Origin: Betaproteobacteria bacterium
GTDB lineage: Bacteria > Pseudomonadota > Gammaproteobacteria > Burkholderiales > Casimicrobiaceae
DNA length: 64,000 nt
Reading direction: 5' to 3'
Assembly: GCA_016861105.1 (NCBI GenBank)
Contig: BOKS01000013.1
Coordinates: 89,128-153,127 of the forward strand
In this document: one piece after another, positions 37,714 through 48,525 of the stretch
How positions within the stretch are numbered: position 1 is the stretch's first letter
Layout: each line of letters begins with the position of its first letter
Notes under the pieces: generated by a model
What the model was told of the DNA's origin: nothing
The model's database searches: none
Seen by the model: only the letters and a program-made list of their open reading frames with translations
Translations under genes and position numbers: made by a program

Positions 37714-39126
37714 ATGCTGCCCACGATCGCCCTGGTCGGCCGGCCCAACGTCGGCAAGTCGACGCTGTTCAACCGCCTGACGCGCTCGCGCGACGCGCTC
37801 GTCGCCGATTTCCCCGGACTCACGCGCGACCGGCACTACGGGCGGGGCCGGCTCGGCGATCGCCCGTTCATCGTCGTCGACACCGGCGGTTTCGAGCCCG
37901 TCGCGAAGGCCGGCATCCTGAAGGCGATGGCGCAGCAGGCGCGCGAGGCCATCGCCGAGGCGGACGCCGTCGTGTTCATCGTCGACGCGCGGGCCGGGCT
38001 GACCGAGCAGGACCGCGAGATCGCCCGCCTGCTGCGCCGCAGCGGGCGGCCCGTGGTCCTCGCGGCGAACAAGGCCGAGGGCCTGCCGCCGGAACGTGCC
38101 GCGGCCGAATTCCATGAACTGGCGCTCGGCGCGCCGATCGCGATCTCGGCCGCGCACGGCGAAGGCGTGCGCGGGATGCTCGACGCTGCCCTCGACCAGG
38201 TGCCGGCCGCCCCGGACGAGGGGCCGGAAGGCGACGAGGCCGCGCCGGCGGGCGGGACCGGCGGCGCCGGCGACGCGCCCGCGCGCGGCGAGCGGCCGGG
38301 ACCGCACGCGCGCATCAAGGTCGCGGTCATCGGGCGCCCGAACGTGGGCAAGTCGACGCTGGTGAACGCGTTGCTCGGCGCGGAGCGCATGATCGCCTTC
38401 GACGAGCCCGGAACCACGCGCGACGCGATCGCGATCGACTTCGAGCGCGGCGCGCGGCGCTACACGCTGGTCGACACGGCGGGCGTGCGCCGCCGCGGCC
38501 GGGTCTTCGAAGCCGTCGAGAAGTTCTCGGTGATCAAAACGCTCCAGGCCATCGAGGCCGCGCACGTCGTCGTGCTGCTGCTGGACGCGCAGGACGGCAT
38601 CACCGAGCAGGACGCGCACATCGCCGCCTACGCGCTCGAGGCGGGGCGCGCCATGGTCGTCGGCATCAACAAGTGGGACGCGCTCGACGCGGACTCGCGC
38701 GAGAGGGCGAAGACCGACTACGCGCGCAAGCTCGGCTTCCTCGGGTTCGCCGACGTGCACCACCTCTCGGCGCGCGAGCAGCGCGGCATCGCGCCGCTGA
38801 TGGACTCGGTGGACAGGGCCTACGCCGCCGCGATGGTCAAGCTGTCCACGCCGCGGCTGACGCGCGCGCTGCAGGATGCCGTGACGCGGCAGCAGCCGCC
38901 GCGCGCCGGGGTCGTGCGCCCCAAGCTGCGCTACGCCCACCAGGGCGGGGTCAACCCGCCGGTGGTCGTCGTCCACGGGACGGCGCTCGCCCGCCTTCCG
39001 GCGTCGTACACGCGCTATCTGGAACGATTCCTCGCCGAAGCGTTCAAAATTCGCGGCACCCCCCTTAGGATACAATTCAAGTCCGGCGTCAATCCCTACG
39101 CGCGCGCCGCGCGCGGGCGGGAATGA
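37714..39126 (+). CDS. der: ribosome biogenesis GTPase Der (EngA)
   Basis: A 470-residue protein with two tandem GTPase domains that acts in 50S subunit maturation. The first G1 is GRPNVGKST at 8-16; the second is the same motif at about 206-214. DTGGFEP and [10 protein letters not shown] are the switch II regions, and NKAEG and NKWDALD the G4 motifs. A 45-residue acidic/Gly-Ala linker ([19 protein letters not shown]) separates the domains. The C-terminal KH-like domain ends [19 protein letters not shown]. Its last 80 nt carry an AT-rich stretch that is a likely hfq promoter. Confidence 0.97.
   Translation: MLPTIALVGRPNVGKSTLFNRLTRSRDALVADFPGLTRDRHYGRGRLGDRPFIVVDTGGFEPVAKAGILKAMAQQAREAIAEADAVVFIVDARAGLTEQDREIARLLRRSGRPVVLAANKAEGLPPERAAAEFHELALGAPIAISAAHGEGVRGMLDAALDQVPAAPDEGPEGDEAAPAGGTGGAGDAPARGERPGPHARIKVAVIGRPNVGKSTLVNALLGAERMIAFDEPGTTRDAIAIDFERGARRYTLVDTAGVRRRGRVFEAVEKFSVIKTLQAIEAAHVVVLLLDAQDGITEQDAHIAAYALEAGRAMVVGINKWDALDADSRERAKTDYARKLGFLGFADVHHLSAREQRGIAPLMDSVDRAYAAAMVKLSTPRLTRALQDAVTRQQPPRAGVVRPKLRYAHQGGVNPPVVVVHGTALARLPASYTRYLERFLAEAFKIRGTPLRIQFKSGVNPYARAARGRE
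39071..39076 (+). promoter_or_regulatory. predicted hfq promoter inside the 3' end of der
   Basis: TACAAT lies in the AT-rich block TTCAAAATTCG...TTAGGATACAATTCAAG within the last codons of der. There the gene uses AAA, ATT, CTT, AGG and ATA, codons otherwise avoided in this genome. The hexamer is 165 nt before the hfq ATG. The codon oddity is direct; promoter function is inferred. Confidence 0.45.
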
Positions 39127-39241
39127 CGGCGGATCGGCGGGGCCGCCGCCGGCCCCGCCGGTCATGGCGGCGCGACCCCGGTCGTGCCGCCGGGCGGCCG
39201 GCCCGTCCGGCGCGAGGCCACAACAAGAACCGGAGCGACGC

Positions 39242-39490
39242 ATGAGCAACAAAGGGCAAATGTTACAAGACCCGTTCCTGAACACGCTTCGCAAGGAGCA
39301 TGTCCAGGTCTCGATCTACCTCGTGAACGGCATCAAGCTGCAGGGTCAGATCGAGTCGTTCGACCAGTACGTCGTGCTGCTCAAGAACACGGTCACGCAG
39401 ATGGTGTACAAGCACGCCATCTCCACGGTGGTGCCGTCGCGCCCGGTGTCGATGCCCCACCACAACCCCGCCGCCGACGCCGAGAGCTGA
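39242..39490 (+). CDS. hfq: RNA chaperone Hfq
   Basis: An 82-residue Sm-like protein that pairs small RNAs with mRNAs. [48 protein letters not shown] covers Sm1 and the proximal-face Q8/F39-type residues. [15 protein letters not shown] is Sm2, including the conserved YKHA. The short C-terminal tail ([10 protein letters not shown]) is typical of betaproteobacteria. The ATG follows CGGAG. It is followed by hflX as in most proteobacteria. Confidence 0.99.
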   Translation: MSNKGQMLQDPFLNTLRKEHVQVSIYLVNGIKLQGQIESFDQYVVLLKNTVTQMVYKHAISTVVPSRPVSMPHHNPAADAES

Positions 39491-39560
39491 TGCGCGTCCG
39501 CAGCGCCGGCGCGCGTCGCCGCGGGGTGCCGCTCCCGCCGCGTCCGCGCGCGCCGGAGGG

Positions 39561-40718
39561 GTGAGCCCGGCGCCGATGTTCGATCGGCCGAGCGAGGGTG
39601 ACCGCGCGCTGCTCGTCGAGCTCGACTTCGGCGAGGGCCGCGTCGACGAGCGGCTCGCCGAGCTCGCCGCCCTGGCGAAGTCGGCGGGCGCCGCCATCGC
39701 CGGGACGGTGACCGGGCGGCGCCAGCGGCCGGACGCGGCGACCTACGCCGGCAAGGGCAAGGTCGAGGAGATCGCGCTGCGCTGCCGCGAGGCTGCGGCG
39801 GACCTCGTCATCTTCGACCACCCGCTGTCGGGCGTGCAGCAGCGCAATCTCGAGCAGGCGCTCGCCTGCCGCGTCATCGACCGCACCAGCCTGATCCTCG
39901 ACATCTTCTCGCTGCGCGCGCGCAGCCGCGAGGGCAAGCTGCAGGTGGAGCTGGCACAGCTGAAGCACATGGCGACGCGACTCGTGGGCGGGTGGACGCA
40001 CCTCGAGCGGCAGAAGGGCGGCATCGGCCTGCGCGGACCGGGCGAGACGCAGCTCGAGACCGACCGGCGGCTGATCGCGCAACGCGTGCGCCTGATCGCG
40101 GAGCGCCTGCGCGGGGTGGCGAAGAGCCGCGCGACGCAGGGCCGCACGCGCCGGCGCGCCGCGGTGCGCACCGTGGCCCTCGTCGGCTACACCAATGCCG
40201 GCAAGTCGACGCTGTTCAACCGGCTCACCGGTGCCAGGAGCTACGCGGCGGACCAGCTGTTCGCCACGCTCGACACGACGCTGCGCCGCGTCCACGTGCC
40301 GGGTGCCGGGACCGTCGTGCTCTCCGACACCGTCGGGTTCATCCGCGACCTGCCGCACGACCTCGTCGCCGCGTTCCGCGCGACGCTGGCGGAGGCGGTC
40401 GAAGCGGACCTGCTGCTGCACGTGATCGACGCCTCCGCCCCCGACCGCGACGACCAGGTCGCGGCCGTCGAGGCCGTGCTCGCCGAGATCGGCGCCGCGG
40501 AGGTGCCCCAGATCCGCGTGCTGAACAAGTGCGACCTCGCCGGGCTCGACCCCGGGGTCGAGCGCGACCCCTGTGGTACCATCACGACGGTGCGCGCCAG
40601 TGCGCTGACGGGTGCCGGCTGCGCGGCGCTGCGCGAGGCCCTGGCGGAGCGCTTCCCGCTCGAAAGCAGCCCGGCGCGCGAAGTCCGTCGCGCCGCCCTC
40701 ATCGATTCAGGCTCCTGA
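39561..40718 (+). CDS. hflX: ribosome-associated GTPase HflX
   Basis: A 385-residue GTPase that splits stalled or heat-damaged ribosomes. The N-terminal domain has AGTVTGRRQRPDAATYAGKGKVEEI and DHPLSGVQQRNLEQ. The Gly-rich hinge GGIGLRGPGETQLETDRR (about 153-170) precedes the G domain: GYTNAGKST (about 213-221), DTVGFIRDLPHDLVAAFRATL and NKCDL. The start is a GTG; an ATG five codons later is also possible. It is 70 nt after hfq. Confidence 0.96.
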   Translation: MSPAPMFDRPSEGDRALLVELDFGEGRVDERLAELAALAKSAGAAIAGTVTGRRQRPDAATYAGKGKVEEIALRCREAAADLVIFDHPLSGVQQRNLEQALACRVIDRTSLILDIFSLRARSREGKLQVELAQLKHMATRLVGGWTHLERQKGGIGLRGPGETQLETDRRLIAQRVRLIAERLRGVAKSRATQGRTRRRAAVRTVALVGYTNAGKSTLFNRLTGARSYAADQLFATLDTTLRRVHVPGAGTVVLSDTVGFIRDLPHDLVAAFRATLAEAVEADLLLHVIDASAPDRDDQVAAVEAVLAEIGAAEVPQIRVLNKCDLAGLDPGVERDPCGTITTVRASALTGAGCAALREALAERFPLESSPAREVRRAALIDSGS

Positions 40719-40781
40719 CCGCGCGCGGCCTCCCGGCCTTGCGCGGGCGACGACTGCCCGACGACTTCACGCTTCACGCCC

Positions 40782-41978
40782 ATGTCGCTCAACGATCCCC
40801 AGTGGGGCAAACGCGGCAACAGCAGCGGACCGCCGGACCTCGACGAGATCTGGCGCAACGTCAACCGCCGCGTCAACAACCTGCTCGGCCGGCGCGGCGG
40901 CGGTGATGCCGACGGCGGCGGGGGCGGCGGCGGCTTCCGCCCCGCCCTGCCGATCGGCGGGGCGGCGCTGCTGGTCGCGCTGGTGGTCGTCGTGTGGCTC
41001 GCGAGCGGCTTCTACATCGTCGACGAAGGGCGCCGCGGCGTCGTCACGCGGTTCGGCAAGTACACCGAGACCACGCTGCCCGGCCCGCGCTGGCACCTGC
41101 CGTTCCCGGTGGAGTCGGTCCAGCTCGTCGACTTCTCGCAGGTGCGCACGATCGAGATCGGCTACCGCAACACGCCGAAGAACAAGGTCGACCGCGAGGC
41201 GACGATGCTCACGGACGACGAGAACATCATCGACATCCAGTTCGCCGTCCAGTACAACCTCAAGAGCGCCGAGGACTACGTCTTCAAGAACAACCGGCCC
41301 GACCTCATCGTGTCGTTCCTCGCCGAGACCGCGATCCGCGAGGTCGTCGGCAAGTCGAAGATGGACTTCGCGCTGTACGAGGGCCGCGAGCAGATCGCCA
41401 AGCAGACCGAGCAGCTGATGCAGCAGATGCTCGACCGCTACGAGACTGGCGTCTTCGTGCAGAAGGTGACGCTGCAGACCGTGCTCCCGCCGGACAAGGT
41501 GCAGGCCGCGTTCGACGACGCGGTCAAGGCGGGCCAGGACCGCGAGCGGCTGAAGAACGAGGGCCAGGCCTACGCGAACGACGTCGTCCCGCGGGCGCGA
41601 GGCAACGCCGCGCGCCTGATCGAGGAGGCCAACGGCTACAACACCGAGGTGGTGCAGAAGGCCGAGGGCGACGCGTCGCGCTTCCGCCAGATCCTCGTCG
41701 AGTACCAGAAGGCGCCGAACGTCACGCGCGACCGCCTGTACCTCGACATGATGCAGTCGGTCCTCGGCAACTCGCCCAAGGTGATCGTCGACCAGAAGGG
41801 CGGCGGCGGCGGCAGCCTGCTCTACCTGCCGCTCGACAAGCTGATCCAGCAGACCGGCCCGGGGGCCGGCGAGCCGGCCGCGCCGGCGACGGGCCCGCGC
41901 GTCGTCGCGCCCGAGCCGCCGCAGGCGCCGATCGACGCGGTGCGCGGGCGCGACGCGCTGCGCGCGCGCGAGCGCTAG
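40782..41978 (+). CDS. hflK: FtsH protease modulator HflK
   Basis: A 398-residue SPFH-family membrane protein that with HflC forms a cage around FtsH. The N-terminus has NDPQWGKRGNSSGPPDLDEIWRNVNRR and a Gly-rich run; one helix lies at about 66-85 (IGGAALLVALVVVVWLASGFYIV). SPFH features follow: VDEGRRGVVTRFGKYTETTLPGPRWHLPFPVESVQLVD. The C-terminal tail is Pro/Ala-rich. It precedes hflC by 12 nt with GAGG in the gap. Confidence 0.97.
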   Translation: MSLNDPQWGKRGNSSGPPDLDEIWRNVNRRVNNLLGRRGGGDADGGGGGGGFRPALPIGGAALLVALVVVVWLASGFYIVDEGRRGVVTRFGKYTETTLPGPRWHLPFPVESVQLVDFSQVRTIEIGYRNTPKNKVDREATMLTDDENIIDIQFAVQYNLKSAEDYVFKNNRPDLIVSFLAETAIREVVGKSKMDFALYEGREQIAKQTEQLMQQMLDRYETGVFVQKVTLQTVLPPDKVQAAFDDAVKAGQDRERLKNEGQAYANDVVPRARGNAARLIEEANGYNTEVVQKAEGDASRFRQILVEYQKAPNVTRDRLYLDMMQSVLGNSPKVIVDQKGGGGGSLLYLPLDKLIQQTGPGAGEPAAPATGPRVVAPEPPQAPIDAVRGRDALRARER

Positions 41979-41990
41979 GAGGACACGACC

Positions 41991-42887
41991 ATGCGCTTCA
42001 CCATGCCGCTCCTCGCGCTCTTCGTCGCCGCGCTGATCGTGCTGTCGCAGTCGCTGTACACGGTCGACCAGACCAAGTACGCGATCAAGTTCCAGCTGGG
42101 CGAGATCATCGCGACGCAGCGCGACGCGGGGCTGTACTTCAAGCTCCCGCTCGTGCAGAACGTCCGCTTCTTCGACCGGCGCAATCTCACGCTCGACAAC
42201 CCCGAGCCGGACCGGATCACCACCTCCGAGAAGAAGCCGCTGCTGGTCGACTTCATCGTGCTGTGGCGCATCGTCGACGTCGCGCAGTACTACCGCTCGG
42301 TGGCCGGCGACGAGGAGGCGGCGCGGCGCCGGCTGTCGCAGACCGTGCGCTCGAACCTCGCCGAGGAATTCAACAAGCGCACGGTGTACGAGGCCATCTC
42401 GTCGCAGCGCGACCGCATCACCGCGGAGACGCGCGTGAAGGCGGACGCCGACGCGCGGTCGATCGGGGTGCAGGTCGTCGACATCCGGCTGCGCCGCCTC
42501 GAGCTGCCGCCGGATGTCATCGGCCCGGTCTACCAGCGGATGGAGTCGGAGCGGCGCCGCGTCGCCAACGAGTTGCGCTCGCTCGGCGCGGCGGAGTCCG
42601 AGCGGATCCGCGCCGACGCCGACCGCCAGCGGCAGGTGATCCTCGCGGAGGCCTACGGGCAGGCGCAGAAGATCAAGGGCGAAGGCGACGCCCGGGCGGC
42701 CGCGATCTACGCCGGCGCGTACTCGGTGAACGCCGAGTTCTACCGCTTCTACCGCAGCCTCGAGGCCTACCGCTCGTCGTTCCGCGGGCGCAGCGACGTG
42801 ATGGTGCTGGACCCCAATTCCGAGTTCTTCCAGTACTTCAAGCAGTCCGGCAGCGGGGCGCGCGCGGCGCCGCCCGCCGCGCGCTAG
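41991..42887 (+). CDS. hflC: FtsH protease modulator HflC
   Basis: A 298-residue partner of HflK with an N-terminal helix (PLLALFVAALIVLSQSLYTV) and the SPFH domain (VDQTKYAIKFQLGEIIATQRDAGLYFKLPLVQNVRFFDRR). The C-terminal coiled region is ERRRVANELRSLGAAESERIRADADRQRQVILAEAYGQAQKIKGEGDARAAAIY. The length agrees with the family (about 290-330). Confidence 0.97.
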   Translation: MRFTMPLLALFVAALIVLSQSLYTVDQTKYAIKFQLGEIIATQRDAGLYFKLPLVQNVRFFDRRNLTLDNPEPDRITTSEKKPLLVDFIVLWRIVDVAQYYRSVAGDEEAARRRLSQTVRSNLAEEFNKRTVYEAISSQRDRITAETRVKADADARSIGVQVVDIRLRRLELPPDVIGPVYQRMESERRRVANELRSLGAAESERIRADADRQRQVILAEAYGQAQKIKGEGDARAAAIYAGAYSVNAEFYRFYRSLEAYRSSFRGRSDVMVLDPNSEFFQYFKQSGSGARAAPPAAR

Positions 42888-42915
42888 TCCGCGCGGGCCT
42901 TCGGGGAGAGGTCGC

Positions 42916-43099
42916 GTGCCGGACTGGCTTTGGGCGGCGTTCGCGTTCGTGCTGATCGTCGAGGGCATCCTCCCGTTCGCCTCGCCGCGCCTGTGGCGCG
43001 AGACGTTCCGCCGCCTGATCGACCTGTCCGACGGGCAGATCCGTTTCGTCGGCCTGACGGCGCTGGTCGTCGGCATCGCCGTCCTGACGCTGACCGGGC

Positions 43100-43107
<8 letters not shown>
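42916..43107 (+). CDS. DUF2065 family small membrane protein
   Basis: A 63-residue protein with two hydrophobic segments (about 3-22 and 43-60): LWAAFAFVLIVEGILPFASPRLWRETFRRLIDLSDGQIRFVGL. It matches the DUF2065 family always found beside hflKC; the function is unknown, and a link to the HflKC-FtsH complex is only inferred from context. The GTG start follows GGAGAGG. It overlaps hisZ by 8 nt. Confidence 0.9.
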
Positions 43108-45473
<2,366 letters not shown>

Positions 45474-45624
45474 GCATGCGCGAGCGCAGCCCGGGGCGGG
45501 GACCCAGGGGCGAGCGAGCCCCGTGTGCACCGCGCCACCGTCCGCGCGCCTCGGCACGCCCTTTCCCCGCCCACCGTCCCCCGTCTCGTCGTTGCGCGTA
45601 CATCCCCACCCGCGAGCCACGCCC

Positions 45625-46131
45625 ATGAGCCTCCACGTCACCTGGGACCAGTACAACACGCTGACCGAGCGGCTCGCGTTGCTGGTGCACGAGTCGGGAT
45701 TCCGCTTCGACCAGATCATCTGCATCGCCCGCGGCGGGCTGCGCGTCGGCGACGTGCTGTCGCGCATCTTCGAGACGCCGCTCGCGATCCTGTCGACGCA
45801 CTCGTACGCGTCGGGCGGCGGGACGGTCCGCGGCGAGCTGGTCATCGCCGAGCACATGACGATGACGAGCCCCCGGCTCGGCGAGCGCGTGCTGCTGGTC
45901 GACGACATGGTCGACTCGGGCCACACGCTCGAGAAGGTCGTCCGGACGCTGCCGGAGCGCTTCCCGACGATCGCCGCGATGAAGACGGCGGTGCTCTGGT
46001 GGAAGGCGTGCTCGGTGTTCCGCCCGGACTTCCACGTGGAGTACCTGCCCGACAATCCGTGGATCCACCAGCCCTTCGAGGTCTACGACCACCTGCGACC
46101 CGAGGGCCTGCGCGCGCGGCTCGGCGCCTGA
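45625..46131 (+). CDS. phosphoribosyltransferase
   Basis: A 168-residue type I phosphoribosyltransferase. The PRPP-binding loop is VLLVDDMVDSGHTLEKV (about 89-105), and ICIARGGLRVGDVLSRIF (about 33-50) is the usual first loop. WWKACSVFRPDFHVEYLPDNPWIHQPFEVYD forms the hood. Proteins of this type next to purA in betaproteobacteria are annotated as xanthine/hypoxanthine-like salvage enzymes. The base specificity cannot be fixed from sequence. Confidence 0.88.
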   Translation: MSLHVTWDQYNTLTERLALLVHESGFRFDQIICIARGGLRVGDVLSRIFETPLAILSTHSYASGGGTVRGELVIAEHMTMTSPRLGERVLLVDDMVDSGHTLEKVVRTLPERFPTIAAMKTAVLWWKACSVFRPDFHVEYLPDNPWIHQPFEVYDHLRPEGLRARLGA

Positions 46132-46156
46132 GCGGGCCCGGCCCGCCGTACCGTTC

Positions 46157-47125
46157 TTGCGCGCACGTTCCGCCGCGCTCGCCTTCCTCGCGCTGCCGCC
46201 CCTGATGTGGGCGAGCAACGCCGTCGTCGGACGCGTCGCCGTCGCCGGCGACACCCCGCTCGTGTCGCCGCTCGCGCTCAACGCCCTCCGGTGGATCGCG
46301 GCCCTCGCCATCCTCGCGGTCCTCGTCCCGCTGTTCGTCGGCCCCGTGGACCGCCGGCTGCGCGAGGAGATCCGGCGCGGGTGGCGCGTGCACGCCATGC
46401 TGGGTGCGCTGTCGGTCGCGAGCTTCAATGCGCTGCAGTACGCGGCGCTGCAGACGTCGACGGCGATCAACGTGACGCTGATCGCGGCCGGCGGCCCGCT
46501 GTTCACGCTGGTCGTCGGGTGGCTGTTCTTCGGCGCGCAGGCCCGGCCCTGGGCGTGGGCCGGCGCCGGCTTGTCGCTGGCCGGCGTCGCGCTCGTGCTC
46601 ACCGGCGGCGATGCCGTGGGCCTGGCGCGCCTCCAGCCGGCGCGCGGCGACCTGCTGATGGTTGCGGCGGCGATCGCCTGGGCGCTGTACTCGTGGCTGC
46701 TGCGCCGGCACCGGCCGCAGCTGCCGGCGCTGCTGCTGCTGGCCGTCCAGGCCGCGTGGGGCGTGGCGCTGTCGCTGCCCGTCGTCGCGCTGGAGTGGGC
46801 GGCGGGTGCGCTGGTCGTCGCCGCGGACTGGCGCTCGCTCGCCGTCGTGACGTGGGTGGCGATCGGTCCGTCGATCGTCGCCTACTGGTGCTGGGACCGC
46901 GGGGTCGCGCACGCCGGCCCCCTGCTGCCCGCCTTCTTCGCCAACCTCACGCCGCTGCTGGCCGCGCTGCTGTCGGCCGCGCTGCTGCGCGAGCTGCCGC
47001 AGCCCTACCACGCGCTGGCGTTCGCGCTGATCGTCGGCGGGATCGTGGTGTCGCAGCGCGGCACGCGCCCCGAGGGCACGACCGCCGGCGTCGTCCGAAG
47101 GGCGCCGCCGCCGCGTCGCGGCTGA
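46157..47125 (+). CDS. EamA/DMT family transporter
   Basis: A 322-residue protein with ten predicted helices in two EamA repeats. Typical pieces are PPLMWASNAVVGRVAV, LNALRWIAALAILAVLVPLF, FNALQYAALQTSTAINVTLIAAGGPLFTLVVGWLFFG and VAIGPSIVAYWCWDRGVAHAGPLLPAFFANLTPLLAALLSAALL. The start is a TTG 25 nt after the phosphoribosyltransferase; an ATG sixteen codons later would remove the beginning of helix 1. The substrate is unknown. It ends 18 nt from the convergent cyclase gene and is the last gene of the plus-strand array. Confidence 0.85.
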   Translation: MRARSAALAFLALPPLMWASNAVVGRVAVAGDTPLVSPLALNALRWIAALAILAVLVPLFVGPVDRRLREEIRRGWRVHAMLGALSVASFNALQYAALQTSTAINVTLIAAGGPLFTLVVGWLFFGAQARPWAWAGAGLSLAGVALVLTGGDAVGLARLQPARGDLLMVAAAIAWALYSWLLRRHRPQLPALLLLAVQAAWGVALSLPVVALEWAAGALVVAADWRSLAVVTWVAIGPSIVAYWCWDRGVAHAGPLLPAFFANLTPLLAALLSAALLRELPQPYHALAFALIVGGIVVSQRGTRPEGTTAGVVRRAPPPRRG

Positions 47126-47143
47126 AGCAGGTACGCGCGGCCG

Positions 47144-48337
47144 TCACAGCGTATAGAGTTCCACGGGCGCGTCGACGCCGCGCAGCCGATGCGTGCCCAG
47201 CGTCTTCCAGGCGAAGCGGGTGTGCGCCGCGATCGCGGCCGACACCAGCGGCGTCGCGTCCAGCACCTTGCACATCGACTCGATGCGCGCGGCCTCGTTG
47301 GTCGCGGGGCCGACCACGGTGAACGCGACGCGCGCGGACGTGCCCACGTTGCCGAAGAGCACGTCGCCGACGTGCAGCCCGATGCCGAAGCGCAGGGCGG
47401 GCGCGCCCTGCGCCGCACGCCGCGCATTGAGCTCGCGCATCGACGCGATGGCCTCGCGCGCGGCGTCCACCGCCTGCGTCGCCGGTCCCGACGGATCGGC
47501 GTCGACGCGGAAGATCGCCAGCGCCGCGTCGCCGACGAAGCTCAGCACCTCGCCCCCGCGCGCCATCACCGGGGACAGCACGCACTCGAAGTAGTCGTTG
47601 AGCGTCGCGAGGAAGCGCTCCGGGCCGATCGCGTCGGCCAGGACGGTCGACTCGCGCAGGTCGCAGAACCAGATGACGGCGTGGATGCGCTCGGCGTCCC
47701 CGCGGCGGATGCGGCCCTGCAGCACCTTCGCGCCCGCCTCGCGCCCGAGGTAGGCGTCGAGGATGTTCGCGGACTTGCGACGCATCGCGAGGATCTCGGT
47801 CATGCGCGTGACCGCGGGCAGCGCGCGCCGCAGCGCGGCGATCTCGTCGTCGCGGAACCCGCCCTCGCGCCGCGTGGCGACGCTGAGCGCGTGGACGTCG
47901 CCGTCGACGAACTCGAGCGGCACGATCAGATAGTCGGTGTAGCCGCCTACGCGCAGGTCGGCCACCACGGGAAAGGTCTCGACCGGCTCGCCGGCGTGCA
48001 GCCGGACGCGCACCTCGCCCCGTGTCCGCGTGACGCGATGGATCGGGCTCGCGAGGTGCTCGTCGCTGCCGACGAACCCGTGACCCTCCTCGTTCACCGC
48101 AACCCCGGGCTGCTCCGCGCGCCAGTAGAGCGCGCGCGCGGCCACGTTGGGATGCAGCGGACGCACGAAGACGGCGGCACGGTCGATCGCGATGCCGCTC
48201 GCACGCAGCCGTTCCGACAGCGCGGGGAGCAGCGCCTCGGGATCGGGCGGCACCCCTCGTGCGCCGCCCACGAGCCAGTCGATCACGGGCGCGACGTCGA
48301 TCGGTTGCGGCGGACTCTCCACGTGGCCCGGGAGCAC
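47144..48337 (-). CDS. class III adenylate/guanylate cyclase domain protein
   Basis: A protein of about 397 residues. The C-terminal nucleotide cyclase domain (about 215-397) has the first metal Asp in IWFCDLRESTVLAD, the second in GGEVLSFVGDAALAIF, and LRFGIGLHVGDVLFGNVGTSARVAFTVVGPATNEAARIES, so it should be active. The N-terminal half (about 25-200) looks like an unassigned sensor region with GAF-like spacing. Proteins of this layout make cAMP or cGMP. Start choice is weak: GTG 48337 or GTG 48322 are both in frame and no ATG precedes the conserved part. It lies 188 nt after the TRAP dctM gene on the same strand. That gap shows no other feature. Confidence 0.82.
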   Translation of the reverse strand: MLPGHVESPPQPIDVAPVIDWLVGGARGVPPDPEALLPALSERLRASGIAIDRAAVFVRPLHPNVAARALYWRAEQPGVAVNEEGHGFVGSDEHLASPIHRVTRTRGEVRVRLHAGEPVETFPVVADLRVGGYTDYLIVPLEFVDGDVHALSVATRREGGFRDDEIAALRRALPAVTRMTEILAMRRKSANILDAYLGREAGAKVLQGRIRRGDAERIHAVIWFCDLRESTVLADAIGPERFLATLNDYFECVLSPVMARGGEVLSFVGDAALAIFRVDADPSGPATQAVDAAREAIASMRELNARRAAQGAPALRFGIGLHVGDVLFGNVGTSARVAFTVVGPATNEAARIESMCKVLDATPLVSAAIAAHTRFAWKTLGTHRLRGVDAPVELYTL

Positions 48338-48525
48338 GGTGATGCGACCGGCCGAGCCTACAGCATCCGGACGCGCTTGATGCGACCTTGCGGGGCACGA
48401 TCGGCGACGCGGCCCGTCCTCCGCGTGCCGGCGGGACGACGCCCCGCCTCCGGCGCCGCTCACGGCGCACCCCGGGTCGCCGCTGCGGCCGGGCGGGCGG
48501 GCTCGCGCGACGCCGGCCGATCGCC

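Noticed and set aside
36385..39294. A 969-residue minus-strand frame opposite bamB and der
   Set aside because: Antisense shadow of two well-defined genes.
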